From contig JAUIFE010000015.1 of assembly GCA_030429565.1 (NCBI GenBank), forward strand, positions 1 to 64,000: 64,000 nucleotides of DNA, given 5' to 3'. The notes beneath the pieces are model-generated. The model worked only from the letters and a program-made list of their open reading frames with translations, did no database searches and had not been told where the DNA came from. Every line of letters begins with the position of its first letter. Position 1 is the first letter of the stretch. Source of the stretch: Holophagae bacterium (GTDB lineage Bacteria > Acidobacteriota > Holophagae > Acanthopleuribacterales > Acanthopleuribacteraceae). The position numbers were made by a program, and so were the translations under genes. This document shows positions 35,335-45,123 of this stretch, one piece after another.

Positions 35335-35719
35335 ATGTCCTTCCCTGACCTTGCTAACGAGGTGAAGCAAACAATCCGGCACCCTCGCATTAAGCCACAC
35401 AAAACGACACCCTTGGCGCCGTACACGCACGGTCAACCCAATGGGTCGGCGATTGGCCGGATAGGTTTCTCCCTATTTAGTTCCTATACTAACCCGGATT
35501 GCGCTCTGAGACGCGAATGGACACCGGAAATCGGAAAAGGGCCGGCGCCGGCAACGCGAAGCGATGCGCCAAATACTGCAACAACAAGCCTTTCCGCAAA
35601 GCAGGCGGCGCGCCCCAAACCAATCCGTCACCTGGCTCCGCGCCGCTTGAAAGCCGCCCAAAATCGCGCTATGGTTGGCCCATCGCACAAGTTCCAACGA
35701 AGCAATCGGTGAGGCGAGC
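35335..35719. other. Divergent promoter region between kbl and trkA
   Basis: A 385-base region. TATACT near 35485 is a possible -10 box for trkA, but its -35 is weak. The first 15 codons of the longer open trkA frame (35675-35719) lack family similarity. No repeats were seen. Confidence 0.35.
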
Positions 35720-37063
35720 TTGAGGATCATTATCGTCGGCGCGGGCGCCGTGGGTTCCCACCTGGCCGAACAACTCTCTAAAGAACATCACGATGTCACC
35801 GTGATCGAAGAAAACAAAGACCGCATGCAACGGCTGCAGGATGCGCTTGACATCCTCGTCATGCAAGGCAACGGCGCATCGCCCAAGGTTTTACAGCAGG
35901 CCGGCATTCAGACCTGCGATTTAATGATGGCCTTGACCAACCAGGACGAAATTAACATCGTCGCGGCGCTAACCGCTTGCAAATCCAAGGTCCCCTTCAA
36001 AATCGCGCGCGTTAGTAACATGGATTATTACGTGCTCGACAACTGGCTAAGCGAAGACAACCTCGGCGTTGACTTATTGGTGAACCCCGAGTTTGAATGC
36101 GCCCTGCAAATCGGCAATTTACTAGCGGTGCCGGGCGCTTCCGACGTGGCCGAATTCGGCAGTGGACGCGGCATGCTGATCGGTTTAACCGTCCAAGAAG
36201 GCGCACCTTGTGTCGGCGAAACCCTCTCCGACATGATGTTGCGCCAAGAGGACATGTACTTTTTGGCGGGCGCGGTTTCGCGCCGGCAACGCACGATTAT
36301 TCCCACCGGTTCGACACGAATGGAAGCAGGCGACCAAGTTTTCTTTTTCTGCCTGCGCAGCTCACTCGACGCCGTCTACGCCTTCTGCGGGCTCAAACGG
36401 CGCCAGGTCCGCCGCGTCATGATTCTTGGCGGTTCCAAGGTCGCGGTTTACCTGTGCAAAATTCTCGAGAAAAAAGGCATCCGCGCCACCTTAATTGAAA
36501 ACGACGAGGAACGCGCCGAAGAGCTGGCCGAAAAACTCGACCAGACGCTGGTCATCCAAGGCGAGCCGACCAACGTCGAAATGTGGGATCTCGAGGGCAT
36601 TGAAGAGGCCGACGCCTTTTTGGCGCTAACCCGCGACGATGAAGAAAACCTACTTTCAGGGCTCATCGCCCGGTCGAAACGGGTACCGATCGTGATCGCG
36701 CTTTTGGAAAAACTGGAATACGTGCCACTGGTCAATCAGGTCGGTGTTAACACGGCGGTGTCCTCGCGTTTGGCAATCGTCGACAAAATTCTCAAGTACG
36801 TTCGGCGCGGCAACATATTGTCGGTTGCCACCCTAAAAGGTAACGAGGCCGAGGTAATGGAGTTCCGTGCCACCGAAAATTGCCGCCTCATCAACACGCC
36901 GCTCAAAGATCTTAAAACACCGCCCGAGGTGCTTTTTGCCTTAATTGAACGGACCGGCGACATTTTCGTCCCCACCGGGCACACCCAAATCCACGACGGC
37001 GACCGCGTCGTGGTCATTGCGGGCCCGACCAGTAAACGCCGTGTTGAAGAGTTGTTTGCATGA
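35720..37063 (+). CDS. trkA: Trk potassium uptake system NAD-binding subunit TrkA
   Basis: 447 residues from TTG 35720 with GAGG 5 bases upstream. Two tandem RCK units are seen: the first Rossmann motif is IIIVGAGAVGSHLAEQL and the second MILGGSKVAVYLCKILEKKG. Each is followed by an RCK_C domain (for example the last, about 375-447). TrkA binds NAD(H)/ATP as a ring under the TrkH channel and gates potassium uptake. The stop overlaps the trkH start as ATGA, so translation is coupled. The pair makes a complete Trk system, with TrkH the only membrane component seen. Confidence 0.95.
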   Translation: MRIIIVGAGAVGSHLAEQLSKEHHDVTVIEENKDRMQRLQDALDILVMQGNGASPKVLQQAGIQTCDLMMALTNQDEINIVAALTACKSKVPFKIARVSNMDYYVLDNWLSEDNLGVDLLVNPEFECALQIGNLLAVPGASDVAEFGSGRGMLIGLTVQEGAPCVGETLSDMMLRQEDMYFLAGAVSRRQRTIIPTGSTRMEAGDQVFFFCLRSSLDAVYAFCGLKRRQVRRVMILGGSKVAVYLCKILEKKGIRATLIENDEERAEELAEKLDQTLVIQGEPTNVEMWDLEGIEEADAFLALTRDDEENLLSGLIARSKRVPIVIALLEKLEYVPLVNQVGVNTAVSSRLAIVDKILKYVRRGNILSVATLKGNEAEVMEFRATENCRLINTPLKDLKTPPEVLFALIERTGDIFVPTGHTQIHDGDRVVVIAGPTSKRRVEELFA

Positions 37064-38505
37064 AGATTCGGTTGGTGGTCAGCCTGGTCGGCATGATTTC
37101 CATGGTTATGGGCATTTGCATGCTGGTCAGCATGGTGGTGTCACTGATTTACGGCGAGAACGATACCGCCTTTTGGATCGCGCTTAGTTCACTCATCGCG
37201 GTGACGGTGGGTTTTATCGGCTTCAAACAATACAAACCCCAAGACGGCGAACTGGGCCTCAAAGAAGGATTCGGGATTGTCGGCTTTAGTTGGCTGGCGG
37301 CTTCGCTGGTCGGCGCCTTGCCGTTTATGTTGACCGGCAGCATTCCCAACTTTGCGATGGCTTTTTTTGAAACGGCCTCGGGTTTAACCACAACCGGTTC
37401 AACCATCCTCAGCGACATCGAAGCGCTGCCCAAGGGCATTTTGTTTTGGCGCAGCTTTACTCACTGGCTCGGCGGCATGGGGATCATCGTGCTCAGCGTC
37501 GCCATTTTGCCGTACTTGGGTTTGGGCGGCATGCAGATGTACAAAGCCGAATCACCGGGCCCAACCAAAGACAAACTCCAACCGCGCATTCAGCAAACGG
37601 CCAAACTGCTGTGGGCGGTTTACGTAGCGGTCACGGTCGCCTGTTTTGCGTTGTTGTGGTTGGCGGGCATGGATATTTACGACGCCGCTTGCCACACGTT
37701 CGGCACCGTCGCCACCGGCGGCTTTTCCACCTACAACGCATCGTTGGGATATTTCAAGCAGCCGCTTATTCAATACATCGTCATTTTCTTTATGCTGATC
37801 TGCGGTATTTCGTTTGCGCTGCATTACCGCGCGCTGACCGGTGAACCCAAGGCTTACCTGCGCACGGCCGAGCTGCGCTTCTACTTGCTACTGGTGTTCG
37901 CCTCGACTTTTATTATCTACTTTTCGCGGGTCGACTCCGGTGTGCCGATTGAGCAAAACTTCCGCGAGAGTTTGTTTCAGGTGGTTTCAATTATCACAAC
38001 CACGGGGTACGGCACGGCCGATTTTGAGCTATGGAAACCGGTGGCGCAGTTTACCTTGCTGGCATTAATGGTCGTCGGCGGCTGCGCGGGCAGTACGGGC
38101 GGCGGGCTTAAAGTTATCCGCGTTTTACTCCTGACCAAATACCTAAAAATTTCGCTCAACCAACAACTCCACCCGTCGGGTGTGTTTGTCATCAAACTGG
38201 ACGGCGTGCGCGTCAAACGCGAGGTGATTCAGAACATTCTCGGCTTTGGCATGGTTTTCGTGTTCATCATTACAATTTCGACCTTTATTTTAACGCTCTA
38301 CGGCGTCGATGTCTTGACCGCCTCGACCGCCGCACTCTCCTGCGTCAGCAACATCGGCCCGGGACTGGGCGATGTCGGCCCCACGGAAAACTTTGCGAGC
38401 ATTCCGACACCGGGCATTTGGGTCCTGAGCCTGTGCATGATCATGGGCCGGTTGGAATTTTTTTCGCTGTTAATTTTGTTCCTCCCGCAGACCTGGCAGC
38501 GCTAG
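37060..38505 (+). CDS. trkH: Trk potassium uptake system membrane subunit TrkH
   Basis: 481 residues with about ten membrane helices arranged in four channel-like repeats. The four selectivity-filter loops are TTTGSTIL, TVATGGFSTY, TTTGYGTADF and SNIGPGLGDVG, with glycine at each filter position. ATGA overlap with trkA shows a two-gene operon. It conducts potassium into the cell, gated by TrkA. It is a typical TrkH/TrkG-length protein. Confidence 0.96.
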   Translation: MKIRLVVSLVGMISMVMGICMLVSMVVSLIYGENDTAFWIALSSLIAVTVGFIGFKQYKPQDGELGLKEGFGIVGFSWLAASLVGALPFMLTGSIPNFAMAFFETASGLTTTGSTILSDIEALPKGILFWRSFTHWLGGMGIIVLSVAILPYLGLGGMQMYKAESPGPTKDKLQPRIQQTAKLLWAVYVAVTVACFALLWLAGMDIYDAACHTFGTVATGGFSTYNASLGYFKQPLIQYIVIFFMLICGISFALHYRALTGEPKAYLRTAELRFYLLLVFASTFIIYFSRVDSGVPIEQNFRESLFQVVSIITTTGYGTADFELWKPVAQFTLLALMVVGGCAGSTGGGLKVIRVLLLTKYLKISLNQQLHPSGVFVIKLDGVRVKREVIQNILGFGMVFVFIITISTFILTLYGVDVLTASTAALSCVSNIGPGLGDVGPTENFASIPTPGIWVLSLCMIMGRLEFFSLLILFLPQTWQR

Positions 38506-38864
38506 GCGGCGCCGCGACCGCCTTCCGCCGGCGGTTGCATTTGTGCTAAGTTGAAGCGGTTTGGGCGGTTTTACGCAGAAACAGGCGCCGACCCCCCGTG
38601 TGGGACCGCCGGTTTCGCGGAGCGGTAACCGCTCGCGGCCGGGTTCATGCGCCGGTCGCCTGTGACCTTGCCGCACCTTTTCGTTTGCCATTACCGGCGG
38701 GCCTCGAAACCCTTTCCGCGCTGTTCCCGCCTTGGTTTTTTGACGACCACCGAACGCAATCGTATGATTCCCATCGCGCAACCCTCTCCTCGGCTTGCGC
38801 GTTGATAGGGTGGTCAACCTCAACCGATCCAACCCGTTTAAATTTCTTCGAGAAGTGAGTCCCC
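38506..38864. other. Gene-free stretch between trkH and the penicillin-binding protein gene
   Basis: About 360 bases of high GC with no gene, clear terminator or repeated element. Short frames on both strands have no ribosome sites. Confidence 0.4.
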
Positions 38865-40577
38865 ATGGTTTTGCGCAATAGAGAATTTAGACGCCGCGGC
38901 AGTTACCAAAACGAAGGCCGAAGCGGTCGTCGTTTTCTGATTTTGATTCTGATCGTCGCCGGCGCCGGTTATTTGGGTTACCGCCAATTCATTGGTATGA
39001 CGTTGGACAAAGCCAACGAAGCAATGCTGGCTCGCGATTATCAAAACGCCTCACTTTACTTCAAGCGCGTTTCCGGTCTGCCTTTTAATAACGGACTCGG
39101 CCACGACGGGCTCGGCGTCCTCAAGTTACTTGAAGACGACCGCGAGGCTGCCCGCAACCACTTTCGCATCGTGCTCGAACACAAGCCGGGCCGTTTCGGC
39201 GGCGATCCCGCCACGGTGCTCGACTTAATGGTCGAAGAAGGCCGCTACGAAGCCGGCCGGATTTACACCAGCTTCCTGCAAAACTGGAAAAACGAGAGCG
39301 ATTTAAAGCCATACCTCCTCGATTTTGCCGCCATTCAACTGGGCGCCCGCGATTTGAAAGCGGCCAAACCCTTTTTGGAAAAAGTGCCGGAAGACTTGGT
39401 CGACGGTGAGCGCTACAAAAAGGTGAGCGCGCTCGCCAAAGAATACGAAAGCAGCGGCACGGTCCCAGTGATTCTCGACCGCAACGGCAAAGCGATTCTG
39501 CAGTACGACATGCAAGCCGAAGCTTTTCAATACGCGACCCCCAAGTTATTCGCAGGCTGGGACGACCCCAACAGCGAGCAAGGTCCACTGACCTCTTTGA
39601 CCGAACGCGAACGCATGAGCCGCGTCCACACCAGCCTTGATTTGAACTTGCAAACGGCGGCCCACCAAGCCATGCGCGGCTACAACGGCACCTTGATTAT
39701 GGTTTCACCGCAAACGGGCGAAATCTTGGCGGCCTACGGCAGCGACGGCAGCCACCCGTTTTCGCGTACCTTTGAGCCAGGCTCCGTCATCAAAGTCCTG
39801 ACCTACGGCATCTTTCTCGAACAGGGCGGCGACATCACGCCGTTTGCCCCCAAGAACTATTCAGGCAACATGAAAATCGGTAACCGCATCTTGTACGACT
39901 GGACCACTCAGGGCCGCCTCGAGACCATCGAGGAAGGCATGGCTGTTTCCTGCAACCTAATGTTCGCCCAAATGGGCTTGGAACAGGGCTGGCCCAAACT
40001 GGGCGAGGGTTACCGCCGCATTTTCAGTGATCGTACCAGCACCAACCTGCTCACCGCCGCGACACCGGGCCGCGTCAGCAAAGAACCGGAAAACGCTTAC
40101 GAACTGGGTCGTATCGCCATCGGCCTCGATTTCCTCGACGCGGGCGTGCTCGGCTTGGTAATGATTCCCGCGGCCGTCGCCAACAACGGCAGTGTCATCG
40201 AACCCTGGTTGCTGAAGTCCTTCACCAACCTCGAAGACCGTCCCTTCCAAACGCCGGAAACCCCCGCCGCGACGACGATGTTCAGCTCGCAAACCGCCGC
40301 CAAGTTAACCGAATCCATGAAAGCCTCGATGCTCGAACCGCGCGGCACCGCCCGTCGCGCCAAGGTCGACTTCGTCAATGCGGCCATGAAAACCGGCACC
40401 GCCGGTGACCGCCCCCACGACAGCATCATGATCGGCATCTTTCCGGTCGATAAGCCCAAGGTCGCTTTCGCCTTTTTCCTCGATAAAGGCGGCAAGTGCG
40501 AAATCAACGGCGCCAAAGTCGCCAAAAGTTTACAAGAGCAGATTCGCGCTCTGGCGCCCAGCTACTTGGCCGATTAG
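38865..40577 (+). CDS. Penicillin-binding protein transpeptidase
   Basis: 570 residues. One membrane helix (about 23-43) follows a basic N-terminus, then a helical TPR-like region (about 47-190) replaces the usual PBP dimerisation domain. The transpeptidase domain has all three motifs: SVIK (Ser307, Lys310), SCN (362-364) and KTG (509-511, MKTGTAG). VHTSLDLNLQTAAHQAM and FEPGSVIKVLTYG are typical of class B PBPs. It crosslinks peptidoglycan in the periplasm. The N-terminal repeat region is unusual for PBP2/FtsI, so I give no gene symbol. It is a single gene upstream of thiI. Confidence 0.9.
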   Translation: MVLRNREFRRRGSYQNEGRSGRRFLILILIVAGAGYLGYRQFIGMTLDKANEAMLARDYQNASLYFKRVSGLPFNNGLGHDGLGVLKLLEDDREAARNHFRIVLEHKPGRFGGDPATVLDLMVEEGRYEAGRIYTSFLQNWKNESDLKPYLLDFAAIQLGARDLKAAKPFLEKVPEDLVDGERYKKVSALAKEYESSGTVPVILDRNGKAILQYDMQAEAFQYATPKLFAGWDDPNSEQGPLTSLTERERMSRVHTSLDLNLQTAAHQAMRGYNGTLIMVSPQTGEILAAYGSDGSHPFSRTFEPGSVIKVLTYGIFLEQGGDITPFAPKNYSGNMKIGNRILYDWTTQGRLETIEEGMAVSCNLMFAQMGLEQGWPKLGEGYRRIFSDRTSTNLLTAATPGRVSKEPENAYELGRIAIGLDFLDAGVLGLVMIPAAVANNGSVIEPWLLKSFTNLEDRPFQTPETPAATTMFSSQTAAKLTESMKASMLEPRGTARRAKVDFVNAAMKTGTAGDRPHDSIMIGIFPVDKPKVAFAFFLDKGGKCEINGAKVAKSLQEQIRALAPSYLAD

Positions 40578-40696
40578 ATTGTAAAAGATTGGCTGCCCCA
40601 ACGGCGGCCGTCACCGTTTTCCGACATTTTTGACGCGTTGCTTTGTGAGTCAAGGCGACGCGTCGTCCTGACTTCACGTTTCGAGGAGCCTTCTGC

Positions 40697-41902
40697 ATGC
40701 CGCTTCAAGTTCAATCCTACGTCTTGCGCTTCGGCGAATTGAGCCTTAAAGGCCGAAATCAAGACCGCTTTGTCGACGATTTGATCAAAATCGTCAAACC
40801 GCGCATCAAACACTTGGACGGCAAATGCGAGAAACGCCACAAGCGCGTGTTAATCCACACCAAGGCACCGGTGGCGCAGGTCCGCGCCGCCCTCTCGACG
40901 GTGTTCGGCCTTGCCGGAATAAGCCCGATCTACCGCGTTGACCACGATCTCGCCAACATCAAAGCAGCCGCCTGGGAGCTAATGGCGCCCTTTAAGAGCA
41001 GCGGCAAAACCTTTGCGATTCGCGGCAGACGCCCCAACAAAAAGTACCCAATGACGTCAATGGACTTGCAACGCGAACTGGCCGGGCACGTCTTATCACA
41101 GGGTCTCGATCTGGCGGTCAACCTCAAAAAACCGGACATCGAACTCGGCCTCTCGATTGAGAAAAACGATACCTGGTTGTACCTGGAAACCTGGCCAGGT
41201 CTAGGCGGTTTGCCGGTTTGCCACAAAACCTGCCACGGCCTTTTGCTCAGCGGCGGCATCGACTCGCCCGTCGCCGGCAACCTCATCCAAAAACGCGGCG
41301 GCTGCCTAGAAGCCGTTTATTTCCACACGCCCCCTTTTACCGTAGAAGCCGCCCGCGAAAAAGTTGAGGATCTCGCCGAGGTGCTGGCTCGGTACCAAAA
41401 CGGCATCACCTTGCACATCGTTAATTTCACCAACCTCATGAAAACGGTGCGCGCCCAGTGCGACGAGCGTTATACCGTCATCATCTCGCGCCGCTTCATG
41501 ATGCGCACCGCCGTGGCGCTTCTGCGCGAGCGCGGCGGGCAATCGCTGGTAACCGGTGAAAGCTTGGGTCAAGTTGCCTCACAAACGATTGAAAACATGA
41601 CGGCTGTCGGTGAGGATCTGCCTTGGCCGGTGCTGCGACCGCTGATCGGCATGGACAAACAGGAAATCATCAACATCGCCCAACGAATCGGCACCTTCGA
41701 AACCTCGATTCAACCCTTTGAAGACTGTTGTTCGTTGTTTTCTCCGAAAAATCCGGTAACCCGAGCCAAGCTTGAACACGTACATCATGAGGAAGCCAAG
41801 ATCGATGGCGCCGCTTTGATGGCCGAAGCCATTCAGCAAACCGAGTCAATGGTGATTCACGCTGATTTCACCCAACTCCCCTTGCCCAAAGCGGCCGACT
41901 AA
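40697..41902 (+). CDS. thiI: tRNA 4-thiouridine synthase ThiI
   Basis: 401 residues. The N-terminal ferredoxin-like and THUMP domains (about 1-165) carry LRFGELSLKGRNQDRF; the PP-loop ATPase motif is LLLSGGIDSPVAG (SGGIDS 185-190). ThiI adenylates U8 of tRNA and inserts sulfur; in some species it also serves thiamin synthesis. The rhodanese domain of E. coli ThiI (482 residues) is missing, as in Bacillus. A CC pair is present in DCCSLF. GAGGAG lies upstream of the ATG. The membrane gene 24 bases downstream probably shares the transcript. Confidence 0.95.
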   Translation: MPLQVQSYVLRFGELSLKGRNQDRFVDDLIKIVKPRIKHLDGKCEKRHKRVLIHTKAPVAQVRAALSTVFGLAGISPIYRVDHDLANIKAAAWELMAPFKSSGKTFAIRGRRPNKKYPMTSMDLQRELAGHVLSQGLDLAVNLKKPDIELGLSIEKNDTWLYLETWPGLGGLPVCHKTCHGLLLSGGIDSPVAGNLIQKRGGCLEAVYFHTPPFTVEAAREKVEDLAEVLARYQNGITLHIVNFTNLMKTVRAQCDERYTVIISRRFMMRTAVALLRERGGQSLVTGESLGQVASQTIENMTAVGEDLPWPVLRPLIGMDKQEIINIAQRIGTFETSIQPFEDCCSLFSPKNPVTRAKLEHVHHEEAKIDGAALMAEAIQQTESMVIHADFTQLPLPKAAD

Positions 41903-41926
41903 TTCCGATCCTCGCCAGGAGGCGTC

Positions 41927-42376
41927 ATGTCCCGTCCCCCTCTCAAACACGTTGCCCTGTTTAAACCCGAACCCGTGCGCGTCATTTTGGCCCTATTTTT
42001 CATGATCCTTGCCGCCTTTTCCGCCAAGGGCTTGCTGCCGTTACCCGAAGAACCGGCCCGTGTTCAGTTTTGGGATCTGACCCTCACCGTCACGGCCTTT
42101 ATCTTCGCCATGAATGTGTTGGTCAATCGCCGGCGCCTGTTTTATGTCGCCGTGTTGTTGTGGTTACCCCTCGCCCGCTGGTACGTGCTCGACCGCATCA
42201 AAGAACTCGAAATGGCCTTAATTGAACCCGCCTTTGGCGAAGCCTACCTCGTTTACGGCATCTACGCCGTCGGCTTGGTCATGCTCACGCCTTGGGTTTG
42301 GCGTCTTTTTCCCGATTACAATCCTGACGTAAAACCACAGCCGCCGCTGCTCTTCCGCAACGGCATCCGCTACTGA
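41927..42376 (+). CDS. Hypothetical four-helix membrane protein
   Basis: 149 residues with four predicted membrane helices (about 17-36, 47-62, 68-90 and 105-125). It begins MSRPPLKHVALFKPEPVRVI and ends PLLFRNGIRY. The AGGAGG ribosome site is strong. It lies 24 bases after thiI, so it is probably co-transcribed. I do not recognise the family. Confidence 0.8.
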   Translation: MSRPPLKHVALFKPEPVRVILALFFMILAAFSAKGLLPLPEEPARVQFWDLTLTVTAFIFAMNVLVNRRRLFYVAVLLWLPLARWYVLDRIKELEMALIEPAFGEAYLVYGIYAVGLVMLTPWVWRLFPDYNPDVKPQPPLLFRNGIRY

Positions 42377-42488
42377 GGTTTCCACCAAAACCCAACCGGC
42401 CGCCGCGCACGCTTGTGCCGACGGCCGCTAGGCGACCTTTGGGTCGCAACCCCGACCCCTGATCGTTTAACTCCCGAGGCACAGTCAC

Positions 42489-44135
42489 TTGAATGGATTG
42501 CTGGAACGGCTTATCGAAGCTCCCGAATGGTTGAAAATCTTTATTTTGGCATCGGCGACCCTCGTTTCAGAGGATCTCACCACCATCAGCGCCGGCATTT
42601 GGGTCGCTCAAGGCACACTCCATCCGCTGACCGCCTTGCTCGGTTGCTTTATCGGTATTTTTGTCGGCGACGGCCTGTTGTATCTCGCCGGCTTACTGCT
42701 CGGACGGCCCGCCCTCAAGCTGCCGATTCTGCGCAACATGTTGCCCGAGGACAAAGTGCGAACCGCCGAAACCTGGTTTGAGAAAAACGGCATGATGGTC
42801 GTCATTGCCTGCCGGTTCATCCCCGGCACCCGCCTGCCCACCTACTTCGCCGCCGGTCTCCTCGGCTCGAAAGCCAAGTTCTTTATCATTGCATCAGCCG
42901 TCGCCGTGGCGATTTGGGTGCCGCTTTTGGTCGGGCTTTCCTGGTTTTTTGGCGAAACCCTGCTCTCGTATATGATTTTCAGCGAGAAGTACCAAATCCC
43001 GGTGATGGTTTGCGGCATTTTCCTGATGTTCCTATTCCTCAAGCTGGTCATGAAACTCAGCGATTGGAAAATTCGTCGCCGACTCAAGAGCCGCTGGCGC
43101 CGCCTTTACCGCTGGGAGTTTTGGCCGATCCCCATGCTGTACGCCCCCGTTGTCCTTTACAACCTGTGGTGCATGCTGCGTTACCGCGCACTCACCTACC
43201 CGCTCGTCTCCAACCCCGGCATTGACAACAGCGGTTTTGTGGGCGAGTCCAAGAACCGCATTCTCGGCCGTTTCCAGGAACACAACGAACACATCGCCAA
43301 ATGGTTACCGCTAAAATCCGGTGCGGCGGACGCGCGTTTGGCGGCGCTGGAAAGCTGGATGGAACGCGAACAATTGGCCTGGCCGATTTTTCTCAAACCG
43401 GATTCCGGCCAACGCGGAGCCGGCGTCCAAAAAATCAAAAGCCGCGACCAAGCGCTGGCTTACTTAACCGCCTTTAACGGTGAGATCCAAGCCCAAGAGT
43501 TTCACCCCGGGCCCTATGAATTCGGCGTTTATTACGTCCGTTTACCTGGTGAAAGCCAGGGTCGGGTACTCGGTTTAACCGGTAAAGACTTCCCGATCGC
43601 CGCCGGCGACGGGCGCCGCACCCTTGAAGAACTGATCTTGGGCCACCCCGCCGGCTTGGGCCGCATTCACATTTACCGCCGCCGCTATCGCGAACGGCTC
43701 AAGGAAGTCATTCCGCGTGGCGAGAGCATCGCCCTTGTTGCCGCCGGTAACCATTGCCTCGGCACCGTCTTTACCGACGCTTCGCATTTGATGACGCCGG
43801 AGCTGGCCGCCAAAATCGACGCCATTTCGCAGTCGATGGACGGCTTTTTTATCGGGCGCTACGATATTCGCGCCGACAACCTCGAAGACTTTCGCAAAGG
43901 CCGCAGTTTTAAAATTATCGAGCTCAACGGCGCCACCGGCGAACCCTCACACATGTACGATAACCGCCACGGCCTGACCTTCGCATGGCGCGCCCTCATC
44001 AAACACTACGGGTATTTGTGGGAAATCGGCCGTCGCAACCGCAAGCTGGGCGTCCCGCGTTTCTCAACGCGCCGCTTCTTTGCGAGTATGTGGCGGTATT
44101 ACCGAACCGCCCGCGAGCACCCCAGTCCCGATTAA
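42489..44135 (+). CDS. DedA/VTT membrane domain fused to an ATP-grasp domain
   Basis: 548 residues from TTG 42489, with GAGG 9 bases upstream. Residues 1-190 form a DedA (VTT/SNARE-associated) membrane domain: the key motif FIPGTRLPTYFAAG (110-123) has the conserved Arg and Gly, and six or so helices are present. After a basic linker (195-208) comes an ATP-grasp-like domain (about 240-530): FLKPDSGQRGAG (Lys303) at the nucleotide lysine, RYDIRADN and IIELNGATGEP (Glu478, Asn480) at the metal site. DedA proteins act on lipid carriers; the ATP-grasp half probably ligates a carboxylate to an amine. The combined function is not known to me. Confidence 0.85.
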   Translation: MNGLLERLIEAPEWLKIFILASATLVSEDLTTISAGIWVAQGTLHPLTALLGCFIGIFVGDGLLYLAGLLLGRPALKLPILRNMLPEDKVRTAETWFEKNGMMVVIACRFIPGTRLPTYFAAGLLGSKAKFFIIASAVAVAIWVPLLVGLSWFFGETLLSYMIFSEKYQIPVMVCGIFLMFLFLKLVMKLSDWKIRRRLKSRWRRLYRWEFWPIPMLYAPVVLYNLWCMLRYRALTYPLVSNPGIDNSGFVGESKNRILGRFQEHNEHIAKWLPLKSGAADARLAALESWMEREQLAWPIFLKPDSGQRGAGVQKIKSRDQALAYLTAFNGEIQAQEFHPGPYEFGVYYVRLPGESQGRVLGLTGKDFPIAAGDGRRTLEELILGHPAGLGRIHIYRRRYRERLKEVIPRGESIALVAAGNHCLGTVFTDASHLMTPELAAKIDAISQSMDGFFIGRYDIRADNLEDFRKGRSFKIIELNGATGEPSHMYDNRHGLTFAWRALIKHYGYLWEIGRRNRKLGVPRFSTRRFFASMWRYYRTAREHPSPD

Positions 44136-44142
44136 AAAACAG

Positions 44143-45123
44143 CTAGGCCGCCACCAAGGCAGCTTCCTCGGCAAACAAATCGAGCACGTGGTGGATGTCG
44201 GCCAAGGCGTTCACCTTAATCGCCCGCGAACGCACTTCGCGCGAAAGCCCCAACTCTTTGTGCAAACGCACCAGGTACTTGCGGAAGGCTTGGCAGGCGT
44301 GCTGTTCACTTTTGGCACCGCCTTCAACCGCCATGGTAGCAAAGGTTTTCCAAACGGCGGCCTTTTCAGCAAAGGCGGGCGAACCCTTGGCCGCATCGCT
44401 TTCGCCGGCAAAGGCGGCACAGGCGCGTTGCAGCAGCCAGGGGTCGGAAACCGCGCCGCGACCAATCATGACGCCGTCGAGATTGCCGAGCTTTTCAACA
44501 GCGTCGGCAACACTGACGACGTCGCCGTTGCCAAAGACGGGAATCGAAAGCGCGTCCTTAAGTGCGTAAATCGGGCGCCAATCGGCCGATCCGTCGAACT
44601 TTTGACTGTAGGTGCGTCCGTGGATTGTAATTGCGTCTAAACCGCAATTTTGGAGCCTTAACGCGAATGGGATTAAATTGCGGTCGTCTTCCCAGCCCAA
44701 TCGCGTTTTCACCGTTACCGGCACCGAAACGGCGGCTTTGGTTTGACGAATGATGGCCTCGGCGAGTTCGATTTCCTTCATGAGGGCGGAACCGTGGCGG
44801 TGGGCGACCACTTTTTTAGCGGGACAACCCATGTTGATATCAATGCCCGCGGCGCCCTCGGCTTCGGCCAATTGGGCCGCCTGACAAAATTCCGCGGGAT
44901 CTTTGCCGTAAAGCTGAATCACCACCGGCTTCTCATCGTCATAGACGCGAAACAGGGTTTTGGCCAAACTGGGTTTCTGCGAGACCAGACGGGCGCTTAA
45001 AAATTCGCTAAACACAATCGCGCGCGGCGCCACGCGTTTGATGAAACGGCGAAACGGTGGATCGGTATAACCATCCATCGGCGCTAGAATTACTTTGGGA
45101 AAATCGCCCGTCAACCAGGTCAT
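44143..45123 (-). CDS. dusB: tRNA-dihydrouridine synthase (DusB-like)
   Basis: 326 residues from ATG 45123 (AAGAGG 6-7 bases upstream); the longer open frame adds an unrelated arginine-rich stretch. The FMN TIM-barrel signature is ILAPMDGYTDPPFRR. The catalytic cysteine is Cys100 in DINMGCPAKKVV, and the active-site and FMN loops VTVKTRLGW, ITIHGRTYSQ and VFGNGDV, GVMIGRGAVSDPWL follow. It reduces uridine in the tRNA D-loop with NADPH. The subfamily label DusB is by resemblance. The gene is convergent with the DedA/ATP-grasp gene. Confidence 0.93.
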   Translation of the reverse strand: MTWLTGDFPKVILAPMDGYTDPPFRRFIKRVAPRAIVFSEFLSARLVSQKPSLAKTLFRVYDDEKPVVIQLYGKDPAEFCQAAQLAEAEGAAGIDINMGCPAKKVVAHRHGSALMKEIELAEAIIRQTKAAVSVPVTVKTRLGWEDDRNLIPFALRLQNCGLDAITIHGRTYSQKFDGSADWRPIYALKDALSIPVFGNGDVVSVADAVEKLGNLDGVMIGRGAVSDPWLLQRACAAFAGESDAAKGSPAFAEKAAVWKTFATMAVEGGAKSEQHACQAFRKYLVRLHKELGLSREVRSRAIKVNALADIHHVLDLFAEEAALVAA

